Part shown: piece after piece, positions 1-10,061 of the stretch
How positions within the stretch are numbered: position 1 is the stretch's first letter
Layout of the letters: every line of letters starts with the position of its first letter
Assembly (NCBI RefSeq): GCF_001426375.1
Contig: NZ_LMEO01000034.1
Span: 80,139 to 144,138 of the forward strand
Length of the DNA stretch: 64,000 nucleotides
Source: Paenibacillus sp. Root444D2
GTDB lineage: Bacteria; Bacillota; Bacilli; Paenibacillales; NBRC-103111
Direction of reading: 5' to 3'
Made by a program: the position numbers and the translations under genes
Notes under the pieces: model-generated
The model's input: only the letters and a program-made list of their open reading frames with translations
What the model was told of the DNA's origin: nothing
Databases searched by the model: none

Positions 1-900
1 CCCGACCGCCGTAGTTAAACTGAACTGTCCTCCTTGAACACCCACGATAAAGATATAGGTGCTGATGACATTCGAGACATCCGAAACGGCTGCATTTTGG
101 AGCGTGTACACATGGTCAAACCCCACTTCCATGACAGTACCCATACTCAGAATCAGCATGAGAATTATTGTGCTGCGAATACCTGGCAGCGTGACATGCC
201 AGATCTGCTTCCATTTGGACGCACCGTCGATGCTGGCAGCTTCATACAGGTGCGTATCGATCGAGGTAAGAGCAGCCAGATAAATGATCGCTCCCCATCC
301 AGCTTCCTTCCAAATTCCAGATTCGAGGAAGATGGCTATCCAACTATGCTCCTGATACAAGAAGGCAGTAGTGTGACCCGTCCATAGCTCCAACAGCTTG
401 TTAATGATACCGGATTGCTGGGAAAATATCGTAACGACAATGCCTCCGACAATGACCCATGAGAAAAAATGAGGAACATAGATTAGCGTTTGAACAACCT
501 TTTTGAACCGCATGGCGCGAACTTCATTCAGTAGGATGGCAATGATAATCGGAAAGGGAAATCCAGCGACAATGCTTAATAAACTCAATGTGACCGTGTT
601 GCGGATGATAGTCAGCGTCTGGGGTTGGGTGAAAAGTGCCTTGAAATGCTTTAGGCCAACCCATGGACTTCCCCATATGCCATCCATCAAGTTATAGTTC
701 TTAAAGGCAATAACATTCCCTAATATTGGAAAATATCGAAAGATAATAAAGTAAGCAATAACCGGTACAAACATAATCAACAGCGGCATATTTTGCTTGA
801 AACGACGACGGGGGTGCAGCGACTTGGCGGTAGTTTGGGCAATTCTTCGAGTAGAAATCATGGGGGCTGATTGAATGTTGTCTAGCGGTGTATGTGGCAT
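1..900 (-). CDS. ABC transporter permease, LplB type (partial, 3' end outside window)
   Basis: This is the inner-membrane permease of a CUT1 carbohydrate importer, read leftwards and cut by the window edge after 300 codons. The start at 900 follows a strong AAAGGAGG site. The protein has the LplB/YteP hallmarks: a short N-terminal basic stretch, a first membrane helix, the YNLMDG segment followed by SPWVGLKHF, and the EAA loop EAASIDGASKWKQIW, which contacts the ATPase. Compared with the 315-residue paralogue at 40600, only about 15-25 residues are missing. It lies 214 bp downstream of a membrane AraC-type regulator on the same strand, the usual arrangement for such importers in Paenibacillus. 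The sugar is unknown. The partner permease and binding protein presumably lie to the left. Confidence 0.93.
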   Translation of the reverse strand, partial: MPHTPLDNIQSAPMISTRRIAQTTAKSLHPRRRFKQNMPLLIMFVPVIAYFIIFRYFPILGNVIAFKNYNLMDGIWGSPWVGLKHFKALFTQPQTLTIIRNTVTLSLLSIVAGFPFPIIIAILLNEVRAMRFKKVVQTLIYVPHFFSWVIVGGIVVTIFSQQSGIINKLLELWTGHTTAFLYQEHSWIAIFLESGIWKEAGWGAIIYLAALTSIDTHLYEAASIDGASKWKQIWHVTLPGIRSTIILMLILSMGTVMEVGFDHVYTLQNAAVSDVSNVISTYIFIVGVQGGQFSLTTAVG

Positions 901-1114
901 CGTGTGTCACCTCCTTTAGTGTGAAAATTGAACCATCTTTTGCTCCCTTGCCGTCGATGGAATCAATGTAACTCAGAGGTGCAATCCTTCACAATATACA
1001 TGAATTAGCGAATAAACTCTTTTGAAACCCCTTGCTGTACAAGGCTTTAGTGGATTTGATGCAGAGGTGAATAAACAACAATTAACAATATACTTTTCTT
1101 GAAAAATGGTATGA

Positions 1115-3352
1115 TTACTCTTGCTTTCGGTAATCGCCTGGCGTGACGCCGGTATACTTCTTGAAAGCGCGTATAAACGAAATAGCATGCGTGTATCCAA
1201 CCATGCCCCCGATGTCTTGGACGGAGTCACGGCTGCTCTGGAGCAGCTTTTTCGCTTGTTCCATCCGGATCTTAACGAGATAATCGACGAATTTTTCACC
1301 AAACTCTTCTTTGAATGCACGGCTGACATGCGAGGCATGAAGCTGAAACTGCTCGCTTAGCGAAGTAAGCGACAACTCCGGATCTGCATAATGGGTCTCC
1401 ACGTAGGTGCGGATCTGGTTCATGACCGCATGTGTGCTTCTGTCTTCACGAACAGCTGCCATCCGTTGCGATACTTCTTCTAACATGTGAAACCACGCTG
1501 CATATAATTCTTCGATTGTATCGAACTGTTCAATGGCGTCGTTCAGCTGGGGCAGCGCGATTTGCCATAACTCCTGCAGCTCGGCTGATAGCTCCATCAT
1601 CTCCCGGTGTAAATGATAAATTAAATAATTCATGAGATTGCGGATCTCATCATAGGAGAATAACCCGACTTTTAATTCGGTGAAAATTTGCTCCAAGGCT
1701 TGCTTCCAACCCTTGTCCCCCAAGCGAAATGACTGAGCCAGTGATTTGACCAGGGGCAAATGCTTATACATTTCCTTCTCCGAGGACGCTTCGGATTCCC
1801 AATGATAGAGGACACGATTCGTTCCTAAGGTCGATTTAAAGCGAAGAACATGGACGGCAGCCTCGTAGGAATGAACTAGCTCTTGAACTTGTCCAACCAC
1901 ATGCCCGACACCAAGCGTAATGCGGAAATGCAGATGCTGCTCGACCCAGGAGCGAACATTTTCGCACAGATTGGCCGCGAGCTTCTCGCTGTTTTTGGCA
2001 TTCTCATCGGCAAATATCACAACACTAAGCCTATGTGTAGCTGTCCATTCCGCCCATACAGTAAGGCCAAGCGGTTCAGCCGTTTCATAAACGACACGGC
2101 TTAGTACAAATTTCAGCAGCTCTTGATCCTTTTGAGAGAACATTCTGCATACTTCCATATACTTATCCATCTCGATGACCGCTGCAGCAAGCTGACCGAA
2201 GCCGGAAGGCAATTGCAGCCGATTCATCTCGGCTTTCCAGTCTGCATAATCGACCGCCCGGCTGCCCTCCAGCCATTCTTTGAAAAAGTGCCGCCGCCGG
2301 AATACGATATCTTCCTCATGCTGCTTCTCATAGCGGCTGGATAACTCCATGAGGTTGCCGATGGCTCGATCAATATACTGGAATTCGTCTTGTTTCTTGC
2401 CCTCGACTCCCATCGATTTTAGTTCGGAATAGGCATGGATACGGGACATAATTAACTGAATTGGCCGATAATTGCGATGGGTCACATAGGTCATCCAGAC
2501 CCCGCCAAGGACAACCATAACTAGTCCCAATCCGATCCATACATAAGAGAATACAGAGGTGAATGTAAATAAATAGTCATCGTTGAGGCCGCTTCGGTAT
2601 TCCCAATTCGTATAGCTAGAATGGATTCGGGTTAGCTCGGACCCTCTTTTCTTAAATCCTGCTGCGCCATCTTCGTTTCCGGATGCCATCAGCTGTTTGC
2701 CTTCGGGGTCGTATACTTCGATGAAGCTGATCTTTGAATTGGACATATCTCCGACCATTCTTACAATAGATTCCATACTGATGTTGACAACGACGATGCC
2801 CTTTTGCCCGGATAGCAGAGGAATTTTGCGTACTAACGAAATGACGACTTTACGCTGATCCATCTCAGCAAATTCTTTAAAGACCCGCTGATTCGTCAGC
2901 TGATACTGAGAAGGGCTCTTCATCATCTCTTCTATGAACATTTTATCGCCGAAACGGTCTGCCGTTATCATCGTGTTTGGGCTAATGACCATTTGATCAG
3001 AAACACGGTAAAAATAAACCGAATCAATAAACTTGTTGTAATTCATCATCCCCCGAATCAATTCGGTGACTTCATAAGCGGAGTAATAGGGATTTCCCTC
3101 AAATTTGTTATCAAAAAACTGGTCAATTCGGTTATTGGTTTGCAGCTCCTTAATCACATATTCGTCTATCGTCTTCAAGGCATAGTCAACCGACTGCATG
3201 ATATGCAAGGCATACGTTTTATTTGCATTTTCAGCTTCTTTTTTGGACAGTTGGCTGATCGAAAGAATAATAAGCACAATGAGCACAGAAGTGATCATGA
3301 AAAATACAGGCAAATAGGAAAACAGAAGCCGATAAAACCATGGTTTTGTCAT
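1115..3352 (-). CDS. Membrane-bound AraC-family transcriptional regulator
   Basis: 745 residues. The order is an N-terminal membrane helix (about 10-32), an extracytoplasmic sensor region of roughly 240 residues that looks Cache-like, a second helix near 270-295 (VWIGLGLVMVVLGGVW), a long cytoplasmic region, and a C-terminal AraC double helix-turn-helix of about 100 residues ending TGVTPGDYRKQE. This one-component design, sensing outside and binding DNA inside, is typical of regulators beside LplB-type sugar importers in Paenibacillaceae. It reads towards the permease gene at 900, which is its likely target. The start at 3352 follows an AGAGGAGC site at good spacing. The signal is unknown. 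No histidine-kinase or receiver domain is seen. Confidence 0.9.
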   Translation of the reverse strand: MTKPWFYRLLFSYLPVFFMITSVLIVLIILSISQLSKKEAENANKTYALHIMQSVDYALKTIDEYVIKELQTNNRIDQFFDNKFEGNPYYSAYEVTELIRGMMNYNKFIDSVYFYRVSDQMVISPNTMITADRFGDKMFIEEMMKSPSQYQLTNQRVFKEFAEMDQRKVVISLVRKIPLLSGQKGIVVVNISMESIVRMVGDMSNSKISFIEVYDPEGKQLMASGNEDGAAGFKKRGSELTRIHSSYTNWEYRSGLNDDYLFTFTSVFSYVWIGLGLVMVVLGGVWMTYVTHRNYRPIQLIMSRIHAYSELKSMGVEGKKQDEFQYIDRAIGNLMELSSRYEKQHEEDIVFRRRHFFKEWLEGSRAVDYADWKAEMNRLQLPSGFGQLAAAVIEMDKYMEVCRMFSQKDQELLKFVLSRVVYETAEPLGLTVWAEWTATHRLSVVIFADENAKNSEKLAANLCENVRSWVEQHLHFRITLGVGHVVGQVQELVHSYEAAVHVLRFKSTLGTNRVLYHWESEASSEKEMYKHLPLVKSLAQSFRLGDKGWKQALEQIFTELKVGLFSYDEIRNLMNYLIYHLHREMMELSAELQELWQIALPQLNDAIEQFDTIEELYAAWFHMLEEVSQRMAAVREDRSTHAVMNQIRTYVETHYADPELSLTSLSEQFQLHASHVSRAFKEEFGEKFVDYLVKIRMEQAKKLLQSSRDSVQDIGGMVGYTHAISFIRAFKKYTGVTPGDYRKQE

Positions 3353-3512
3353 AAAAACGCTCCTCTAACTTATTCCAAATGCTATGAAATAACAGTATCG
3401 CCGCATTCCTATTGCGACTGTTCACTGTCGTACGTTATATGCAAAATATTCAGGTATCATGCTTGTATAAGTGAATACGCATGATACTGGCATTGCTATA
3501 AAATTAACCTTG

Positions 3513-4062
3513 AGGCATTATCCCCTTGGTTCAGGACAAGCTCGGTGAAGGGAGTTAGTCTTAATTGAGTGTTTCTATGTGCACTATCCCTTTGGTTCAG
3601 GATATGCTCGGTGAAGAGAGTTAGTCTTAATTGAGAGTTTCTATGTGCACTGTCCCTTTGGTTAAGGAAAAGCTTGGTGAAGGGAGTTAGTCTTAATTCA
3701 GAGTTTCTATGTGCACTATCCCTTTGGTTCAGGATATGCTCGGTGAAGAGAGTTAGTCTTAATTGAGAGTTTCTATGTGCACTGTCCCTTTGGTTCAGGA
3801 AAAGCTTGGTGAAGGGAGTTAGTCTTAATTGAGAGTTTCTATGAGCACTATCCCTTTGGTTCAGGAAAAGCTTGGTGAAGGGAGTTAGTCTTAATTGAGA
3901 GTTTCTATATGCACTATCCCTTTGGTTCAGGATAAGCTTGGTGAAGGGAGTTAGTCTTAATTGAGAGTTTCTCTGTGCACTATCCCTTTGGTTCAGGAAA
4001 AGCTGGGTGAAGGGATTTAGTCTTAATAGAGTTTCTCTGTGCACTATCCCTTTGGTTCAAGT
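3513..4062. repeat. 66-bp tandem repeat array, about 8.5 copies
   Basis: The core GCACTATCCCTTTGGTTCAG recurs at 3581, 3647, 3713, 3779, 3845, 3911, 3977 and 4041, a period of exactly 66 bp except the last step of 64, with a diverged half-copy at about 3513. Copies differ at a few positions (aagctt or atgctc, gaaggg or gaagag). Because 66 is a multiple of three, the minus strand stays open for about 182 codons with a 22-residue period, but the only start is a GTG inside the repeat with no separate ribosome site, so I do not call a gene. There are no spacers, so it is not a CRISPR array. A shorter form of the core recurs inverted at 4421. Confidence 0.9.
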
Positions 4063-4209
4063 TCGAAAGAAGCTAAAGAGGTAATTTTGTAGACTGCTCA
4101 GAAAAAGGTTTTTGAAAAGGATTGAATGGGAAGAAAGGAGACAAGAAAAAGTTAATTGAAATCAATGGAATCATAAACTGGATAAAAATGATATTCCTAC
4201 ATCTGTGCG

Positions 4210-4294
4210 GAACTAATCAAATTAAATAGAACTAACCAAACTAAATAGAACTAACTAATCTACGTAGAACTATCCAAACTACATAGAACTATCC
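4210..4294. repeat. 19-bp degenerate tandem repeat
   Basis: Four full units beginning GAACTA (GAACTAATCAAATTAAATA and variants) start at 4210, 4229, 4248 and 4267, with a partial fifth at 4286. AT-rich and stop-rich, so probably non-coding. It lies between the 66-bp array and the gcv terminator; otherwise 4063-4440 shows nothing I can identify. Confidence 0.75.
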
Positions 4295-4450
4295 TGATGT
4301 GAACTGAAGTAAACCAAAACCATTCCAGAAAGATATGATAATGCCCCGCCACGGCGACAACGAATTATATACATCAATTATATAGCACTGCTAAACCAAT
4401 TACTCTTCCTTTCTGAGTATAAGGGATAGTGCAAATAGGAAGATAAATAA

Positions 4451-4489
4451 AACCCGCCACTTCAGCTGAAACAGCTTGAATGGCGGGTT
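4451..4489 (-). terminator. Terminator of the gcvT-gcvPA-gcvPB operon
   Basis: A 9-bp stem AACCCGCCA / TGGCGGGTT encloses a second short stem (TTCAGCTG / CAGCTTGAA). On the minus strand it is followed by TTTATTTAT, just after the gcvPB stop. Confidence 0.8.
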
Positions 4490-4507
4490 TGTTGTATCTT
4501 GGTTAAT

Positions 4508-5989
4508 TTATCCGCAAGAACAGTTCAGGACAGGCTTGCGGGCGGCGAGCGCTTCGTCCATACGGCTGACGACGGTGGTATAGGGAGCGTTTTTGACGAG
4601 CTCCGGGTTTTCTTCGACTTCTTTGGAGATGGCGATCATCGTGTCTATGAATTCGTCTAAGGTTTGTTTGCTTTCGGTTTCTGTTGGCTCGATCATGATG
4701 CATTCTTCAACGCTGAGCGGGAAGTAGATTGTTGGCGGGTGGTAGCCGAAATCAAGCAATCTTTTGGCAATGTCAAGTGTGCGTACACCGAGCTTCTTCT
4801 GGCGGTTGCCGGAAAGCACGAATTCGTGCTTACAGAAACGAGGGTGAGGCACATCAAAGTAGGGTGTCAATCTAGCCAGCATATAGTTCGCATTCAAGAC
4901 GGCATACTCGGATACTTTGCGTAAGCCTTCTGGACCGAGTGTACGAATATAGGTGTACGCGCGGACGAGGATGCCGAAGTTGCCGTAAAAGCTTTTGACA
5001 CGACCGATCGTTTGCGGATAGTTGTAGTCGAAATAAAAGCTGCCATCTTCGCGCTTCGCAACGAGTGGAGTGGGTAAGAACGGGATCAGCTTTTCTTTGA
5101 CGCCAACGGGGCCTGCTCCAGGTCCGCCTCCGCCGTGCGGAGTACTCATGGTTTTGTGCAGATTGAGATGCACGACGTCGAAGCCCATGTCGCCGGGGCG
5201 AGTGATGCCCATAATGGCGTTGGCATTAGCTCCGTCATAGTAAAGCAGTCCGCCTGCTGCATGTACGATCTCGGCGATTTCGACGATTTGTTCTTCGAAC
5301 AAGCCGAGTGTGTTCGGATTCGTAAGCATTAACGCCGCGGTATCGGGACCAACGGCTTTGCGAAGCTCATCGAGATTCACGAGGCCGCGCTCGCCCGATT
5401 TAATGGTTATCGTTTGGAAACCTGCAACAGTCGCACTGGCAGGGTTAGTGCCGTGCGCGGAATCGGGACAGATGACTTTGGTCCGCTTCTCGCCGCGGCT
5501 TTCGTGGTAGGAACGGATCATCATAAGTCCGGTCCATTCACCATGAGCGCCAGCCGCCGGCTGCAAGGTTACGCGGTCCATACCGGTGAGCGCTTCAAGG
5601 TCATTTTGGAGATTGTAGAGCAGCTCCATTGCGCCTTGCAGCGATTCTTCCGGTTGGTACGGATGTATTTTGGCGAAGCCGGGGAAACGGGCTACATCTT
5701 CGTTTATTTTTGGGTTGTATTTCATCGTACACGAGCCAAGTGGATAGAAGCCATTGTCGATGCCGAAGTTGCGACGGGAAAGGGCCGTATAGTGACGGAT
5801 GACGTCTACTTCATACACTTCTGGCAGGTCGGGTTCAGTCTGACGCCTAAACTTGGCTGGCAGGAGATTGTTCAAATTGACTTCTGGCACATCGGAATCA
5901 GGAAGTGAATAGGCGACACGACCTGGGTGGCTCATTTCAAAGATAAGCGCTTTGGCGTCTGATTTCACGTTCACGTTATTTTCGCTCAT
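4508..5989 (-). CDS. gcvPB: Glycine dehydrogenase (decarboxylating) subunit 2
   Basis: 493 residues, normal length for the C-terminal half of the split P-protein. With GcvPA it forms the pyridoxal-phosphate enzyme that decarboxylates glycine and passes the aminomethyl group to the lipoyl arm of GcvH. The PLP-binding lysine is in HLNLHKT (K279), followed by the glycine-rich GGGGPGAGP stretch. [10 protein letters not shown] and [10 protein letters not shown] are also family signatures. The start codon overlaps the gcvPA stop by four bases (ATGA), showing translational coupling. A terminator follows at 4451-4489. Expression should be set by the glycine riboswitch ahead of gcvT. Confidence 0.98.
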   Translation of the reverse strand: MSENNVNVKSDAKALIFEMSHPGRVAYSLPDSDVPEVNLNNLLPAKFRRQTEPDLPEVYEVDVIRHYTALSRRNFGIDNGFYPLGSCTMKYNPKINEDVARFPGFAKIHPYQPEESLQGAMELLYNLQNDLEALTGMDRVTLQPAAGAHGEWTGLMMIRSYHESRGEKRTKVICPDSAHGTNPASATVAGFQTITIKSGERGLVNLDELRKAVGPDTAALMLTNPNTLGLFEEQIVEIAEIVHAAGGLLYYDGANANAIMGITRPGDMGFDVVHLNLHKTMSTPHGGGGPGAGPVGVKEKLIPFLPTPLVAKREDGSFYFDYNYPQTIGRVKSFYGNFGILVRAYTYIRTLGPEGLRKVSEYAVLNANYMLARLTPYFDVPHPRFCKHEFVLSGNRQKKLGVRTLDIAKRLLDFGYHPPTIYFPLSVEECIMIEPTETESKQTLDEFIDTMIAISKEVEENPELVKNAPYTTVVSRMDEALAARKPVLNCSCG

Positions 5990-7341
5990 ACGAGTTCCTC
6001 CAGTGCAGCTGCGAAGGCATCGATATCTTCGCGCGTTCTTTGCTCTGTAACGGCAATAAGTATATGGCCGGCGAGCTCGGGGTAGTCGCGGCCGAGGTCG
6101 TAGCCGCCGATGATGTTATGCTGCAGGAGCTTACTGTTCAGCTCCTGCACGTTCGTGCCGTCGGGCAGTTTGACGGCAAATTCATTGAAGAAGCTGCCTG
6201 CGAATGGCAGCGAGAATTTAGAAGATGCGGCTAAGCGGTTTGCCGCGTAATGGGCTTTCTGGACGTTGAGCTTGCCAACGTCTTGGATGCCCTGCTTGCC
6301 CATCGTGGACAAGTACACGGATGCGCAAAGCGCGAGAAGCGCTTGGTTGGAGCAGATATTCGACGTGGCTTTCTCACGTCGGATGTGCTGCTCCCGCGCT
6401 TGGAGCGTAAGGACGAAGCCGCGTTTGCCATCGCGGTCAACGGTTTGGCCCACGATGCGCCCAGGCATGCGGCGCATCCAGCTTTCGGCGACGGCGAAGT
6501 AGCCGCACGTCGGCCCGCCCAGCGCAGCTGGGATGCCGAGCGGCTGGCAGTCGCCGACGACGATGTCAGCGCCGAGCTTGCCCGGCGCCTCAAGCAGCCC
6601 GAGCGTGAGCGGATTCGCGCTCACGACGAGCAGTGCGCCCGCGCCGTGCGCGAGGGGCTCAGCGGTCCCGATATCCTCCAAGCAGCCGAAGAAATTCGGC
6701 GATTGGAGGATGACCGCAGCCGCGTCATCGCTAAGCTTGGAGGTGAGGTCCTCGAAGTCGGTCACGCCCTCTGGCGTAAGCCCGATCTCGACCACTTCCA
6801 AGTTCAGCCCGCGGGCGGTCGTGCGCAGGATGGCACGCGCCTCCGGGTGCACCGCGCGAGAGACGAGCAGACGGCTGCGCTTCGTCGCTCCGCTAGCCAG
6901 GGCGCCGGCTTCGGCCAGCGCCGTTGCGCCATCGTACATCGAGGCGTTCGCTACGGCCATGCCGGTGAGCTCACAGATGTACGACTGAAACTCGAAAATC
7001 GCCTGCAGCTCGCCTTGGCTGATTTCCGGTTGGTAGGGCGTATACGCTGTGTAGAACTCTGAGCGCGAGATGACATGATTGATCACCACCGGAAGGTGAT
7101 GATCGTAGATGCCAGCGCCGAGGAAGCTGGCATACCGGTCAAAGTCGGCGTTGCGGCTCGCCAGACCGCGCATATAGCGCAGAAGTCCTTGCTCATCCAG
7201 CGCCTTCGATACGTTCAGTTCGCCTTGAAAGCGAACCTTCTGGGGTATATCTTGAAACATCTCCTCCATGGATGAGATGCCGATGGTCTCCAGCATTTCT
7301 TTCTGATCCTGCTCCGTAATAGGCAAATAGCGGTGCTTCAT
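5986..7341 (-). CDS. gcvPA: Glycine dehydrogenase (decarboxylating) subunit 1
   Basis: 451 residues from the ATG at 7341, the N-terminal half of the split P-protein of the glycine cleavage system. The frame is open up to 7446, but 7341 follows GAGGAGC at proper spacing and gives MKHRYLPIT, the usual N-terminus; the longer reading would run into gcvT. Family motifs include [24 protein letters not shown] and GPTCGYFA. It lies 34 bp after gcvT and overlaps gcvPB by four bases. The stretch around 6230-6990 is noticeably GC-richer than its neighbours, which produces long meaningless open frames on both strands. Confidence 0.97.
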   Translation of the reverse strand: MKHRYLPITEQDQKEMLETIGISSMEEMFQDIPQKVRFQGELNVSKALDEQGLLRYMRGLASRNADFDRYASFLGAGIYDHHLPVVINHVISRSEFYTAYTPYQPEISQGELQAIFEFQSYICELTGMAVANASMYDGATALAEAGALASGATKRSRLLVSRAVHPEARAILRTTARGLNLEVVEIGLTPEGVTDFEDLTSKLSDDAAAVILQSPNFFGCLEDIGTAEPLAHGAGALLVVSANPLTLGLLEAPGKLGADIVVGDCQPLGIPAALGGPTCGYFAVAESWMRRMPGRIVGQTVDRDGKRGFVLTLQAREQHIRREKATSNICSNQALLALCASVYLSTMGKQGIQDVGKLNVQKAHYAANRLAASSKFSLPFAGSFFNEFAVKLPDGTNVQELNSKLLQHNIIGGYDLGRDYPELAGHILIAVTEQRTREDIDAFAAALEELV

Positions 7342-7375
7342 GATGACGGCTTGCTCCTCTCTTGAGACGAATGGC

Positions 7376-8470
7376 TTACGGTTTTCTTTTATAAAAAGGG
7401 GTGGCAACGACTTTTGCTTTGACCTGAGCCCCTCTAATTTCCACATTCAATTCCGTACCTAGCGCACTGTAAGCGGAATCGATTAAAGCCAAGCCCACAT
7501 TCGTTTTGAAAGTTGGAGATTGCGTCCCTGTTGTGACTTCACCGATCTGTTTCCCATCCATATTGAAAACAGCATAATGCGGACGGGGAATGCCGCGTTC
7601 GACCATTTCAATGCCTACGAGCTTGCGAGGTATACCGTTTGCCTTTTGACCAGCGATCACGTCGCGGCCTATGAAATCTCCCTTATCCAGCTTCACAAAA
7701 AACGAAAGTCCAGCCTCTAGTGGTGTAATATCCTTGGAAAGCTCTTGCCCATAAAGGGGGAGACGAGCTTCGAAACGGAGCGTATCGCGAGCGCCTAAGC
7801 CAACTGGTACAAGACTGAGATTTTGATCAGCACTCAGCAGCAGATTCCAGAGCTTTATCGCATCATCTTTGTCAACATACAGCTCAAATCCATCTTCCCC
7901 CGTGTAGCCTGTGCGCGAAACGAGTGCCTGAATTCCCGATACTTCCACATCTTGAAGGAAGCGGAACGATTTTAAGGATTGAATCGGTGCTTCTGTAACT
8001 TTAGCAAGGATTTGTTCCGCATGGGGACCTTGGAGGGCTAGCATAGCCGTTTCGTCAGAGACATTGGTCAATTCCACACGACCCGTGAGGTTCATCTGCA
8101 TCCATTCCACATCTTTATCGATATTGGATGCATTGATGACCAGCATGTAGTTGTTATCACCAAGTTTGTAAACGAGCAGATCGTCTACAACGCCACCAGT
8201 CGGATAACACATAAGGCTATATTGGCATTGACCTGCTTCCAGCTTGGACACATCATTTGTTGTTATTTTTTGCAGAAAAGGGAGGGCGTCCTCTCCACTT
8301 ACTCGGACTTCCCCCATGTGGGACACGTCAAAAAGCCCGGCCTGCTGTCTGACGGCGTCGTGCTCTTTTTGAATACCTGCGAACTGCACGGGCAGCTCCC
8401 AGCCTCCAAAATCAATGACTCGCGCTCCATGCTCCGCATAAATCGGGAAGAGCGGTGTTCGTTTTAGCAT
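7376..8470 (-). CDS. gcvT: Aminomethyltransferase (glycine cleavage T-protein)
   Basis: 364 residues from the ATG at 8470 (MLKRTPLFP), the usual length. It transfers the aminomethyl carbon from lipoyl-GcvH to tetrahydrofolate, releasing ammonia. Signatures are [36 protein letters not shown], and the C-terminal [12 protein letters not shown]. The frame extends upstream to 8566 but GGTGAGGTTACGAGC precedes 8470, and the extra residues are not like the family. First gene of the operon, about 100 bp after the riboswitch. Confidence 0.97.
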   Translation of the reverse strand: MLKRTPLFPIYAEHGARVIDFGGWELPVQFAGIQKEHDAVRQQAGLFDVSHMGEVRVSGEDALPFLQKITTNDVSKLEAGQCQYSLMCYPTGGVVDDLLVYKLGDNNYMLVINASNIDKDVEWMQMNLTGRVELTNVSDETAMLALQGPHAEQILAKVTEAPIQSLKSFRFLQDVEVSGIQALVSRTGYTGEDGFELYVDKDDAIKLWNLLLSADQNLSLVPVGLGARDTLRFEARLPLYGQELSKDITPLEAGLSFFVKLDKGDFIGRDVIAGQKANGIPRKLVGIEMVERGIPRPHYAVFNMDGKQIGEVTTGTQSPTFKTNVGLALIDSAYSALGTELNVEIRGAQVKAKVVATPFYKRKP

Positions 8471-8576
8471 GCTCGTAACCTCACCTTCGATTGTTGACAT
8501 TACTATTTTGCCCGAAATATAAGCCAGAAAATGCAAAAAAGAGCAAAAAGTATGCAACACAAACATACCTTTTGCC

Positions 8577-8778
8577 CTGTCCTTTTTACCTGAGAGTTAC
8601 CTTGCGCGAACTTCATGTCCGTCAAGTTTCCCCTTGGGTGTCCGTTTTGCCGCTGTTTGCGGAAATCCGAAGCTCTCCAGAGATGCGTCCGATACAGGTC
8701 CTTTTGCCTGAGAGATTCACCACACTAGGGCTTACTCCTTCGGCGCCGCGAGCTTTCCTTGCGGTCTCTCCCTATACC
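8577..8778 (-). promoter_or_regulatory. Tandem glycine riboswitch ahead of gcvT
   Basis: On the minus strand two glycine aptamers follow each other. The first runs from GGGAGAG through GCCGAAGGAGTAA to CTCTCAGGCAAAAGGACC and closes with CTCTGGAGAG. The second runs from GGACACCCAAGGGG to CTCTCAGGTAAAAAGGACAG. These are the invariant glycine aptamer boxes, and the paired arrangement is the classic gcvT leader. Glycine binding normally turns the operon on. I saw no third aptamer facing gcvH. Confidence 0.96.
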
Positions 8779-8812
8779 ATCATTCGCCAATATTTAATTA
8801 GTTTATAGTATT

Positions 8813-8843
8813 ATTATGTGCCCAAATTGGTGTGAATTGTCAA
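8813..8843 (-). promoter_or_regulatory. Possible sigma-A promoter for the riboswitch-gcv transcript
   Basis: On the minus strand TTGACA (8838-8843) is followed 19 bp later by CATAAT (8813-8818). The -35 is perfect but the spacing is 2 bp longer than ideal. It lies 35 bp ahead of the first aptamer, where a start site is needed. Confidence 0.45.
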
Positions 8844-8978
8844 CTGCAACTTTTGAAAAGTGAGACTAGCCGCCTTAGTCCGGCTGTGTTGGCAAAATTT
8901 ACTGCGACCACCTTGACTTTGATGTTCCCATTAGATTAAGCTAAAAGCAAAATTTGCTGGTAAGCGAGGCGTTAAACG

Positions 8979-9368
8979 ATGAGTGAAGTACAAGCCAATT
9001 TGTTATACACCAAAGAGCACGAGTGGGTAGAGAAGCTGTCGGATACAGTGGTTCGCGTAGGCATTACTGATTTTGCCCAAGATCAATTGGGGGATATTGT
9101 GTTTGTGGAGCTTCCTAAAGTCGGAACATCCGTTACCGCGAATGAAAGCATTGGCAGTGTGGAATCGGTTAAAACGGTTTCGGATATTTTCTCACCTGTT
9201 TCGGGCAAAGTAACTGCAGTAAATAGTTCACTGGAAGGTTCACCTGAGTTGGTAAACAGTGCGCCATTCAGTGAGGGTTGGATGGTTGAAGTCGAAGTTA
9301 CAGGTGCTGAAGCTTTGGAAGGCTTACTTACGCCAGCTGAATATGCATCTTACATTGGTAATGACTAG
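8979..9368 (+). CDS. gcvH: Glycine cleavage system H protein
   Basis: 129 residues, standard length. It carries the aminomethyl group between the P- and T-proteins on a lipoylated lysine, here K65 in SVESVKTVSD. Other signatures are YTKEHEWVE at the N-terminus and GWMVEVEV near the C-terminus. It is divergent from the gcvT operon with about 200 bp between the promoter regions, so it is not under the riboswitch seen on the other strand. The ribosome site (AGCGAGGCG) is weak. A molybdopterin oxidoreductase gene starts 25 bp downstream and may be co-transcribed. Confidence 0.97.
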   Translation: MSEVQANLLYTKEHEWVEKLSDTVVRVGITDFAQDQLGDIVFVELPKVGTSVTANESIGSVESVKTVSDIFSPVSGKVTAVNSSLEGSPELVNSAPFSEGWMVEVEVTGAEALEGLLTPAEYASYIGND

Positions 9369-9393
9369 TAGTTTTTAGGATGGAGGTTTTCTC

Positions 9394-9987
9394 ATGTTAT
9401 TTGGGCAAAAGCCACAGGAGCCGAATGACCGTGTTCCCCCTGGCCAAACGCTGACACAAGGCTGGCCTGTGCTTCATTACGGGTCTGTGCCTTATTATAA
9501 TGATATGAGCAAATGGAATCTGCGTGTCTTTGGCTTGGTTGAGGAGGAGTTTCAGATCTCATACAAAGACTTCATGGCTCTTCCACGCAAAGAGTTCGCA
9601 AACGATATTCACTGCGTAACCACATGGTCCAAGCTAGACAATGTGTGGGAAGGCATTGCTGTTTCTGAGCTTATGAGCAAAGTGAAGCTGAAGCCTGAGG
9701 CCACACATGTCATGCTGCACGCGGAGCATGGCTGGACGACAAATCTTCCGCTCGAGGACTTCCTCCGTGAGACGTCTTTTCTGGGCATCAGGCACAATGG
9801 CGAACTGCTTACACCTGACCACGGGGCTCCTGTTCGCATGGTTGTGCCGCATCTTTACTTCTGGAAGAGTGCGAAATGGCTGCGCGGCATCGAGTTTATG
9901 CCGAAGGATAAGCCGGGCTTTTGGGAGCGGAATGGGTATCATATGTATGGTAACCCGTGGGCCGAAGAGCGATATGATTTTGATTAA
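9394..9987 (+). CDS. Sulfite oxidase-like molybdopterin oxidoreductase
   Basis: 197 residues, a free-standing Mo-cofactor domain of the sulfite oxidase superfamily (YuiH-like). The cysteine that ligates molybdenum is C74 in DIHCVTTWS, followed by WEGIAVSEL. HAEHGWTTNLPLEDF and HGAPVRMVVPHLYFWKSAKW are typical. No signal peptide or heme domain is present, so it is probably cytoplasmic with an unknown electron partner. It follows gcvH closely behind a good GGATGGAGG site. The substrate cannot be told from the sequence. Confidence 0.88.
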   Translation: MLFGQKPQEPNDRVPPGQTLTQGWPVLHYGSVPYYNDMSKWNLRVFGLVEEEFQISYKDFMALPRKEFANDIHCVTTWSKLDNVWEGIAVSELMSKVKLKPEATHVMLHAEHGWTTNLPLEDFLRETSFLGIRHNGELLTPDHGAPVRMVVPHLYFWKSAKWLRGIEFMPKDKPGFWERNGYHMYGNPWAEERYDFD

Positions 9988-10061
9988 AGAAATAAAGAAA
10001 TCGAATAGATCGAAAATAATTTGCGGGTATGTTTGGGATATGTTAGAGTAAAAATAACAAA

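Noticed and set aside
3496..4044. 182-codon minus-strand frame over the 66-bp repeats as a repeat protein
   Set aside because: The only start is a GTG within a repeat unit, no separate ribosome site or signal peptide exists, and the frame is explained by the 66-bp period.
3513..4062. CRISPR array
   Set aside because: Units are contiguous, without unique spacers, and there are no cas genes nearby.
5414..5908. 164-codon plus-strand frame inside gcvPB
   Set aside because: Antisense shadow of a conserved gene, without a ribosome site.
6250..7062. 270-codon plus-strand frame inside gcvPA
   Set aside because: It is antisense to a clearly conserved gene and arises from the high GC of that segment; the protein resembles nothing.
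8819..8978. A second glycine riboswitch facing gcvH
   Set aside because: None of the aptamer boxes (CTCTCAGG, GGAGAG with AAGGAGC) occurs on the plus strand there.
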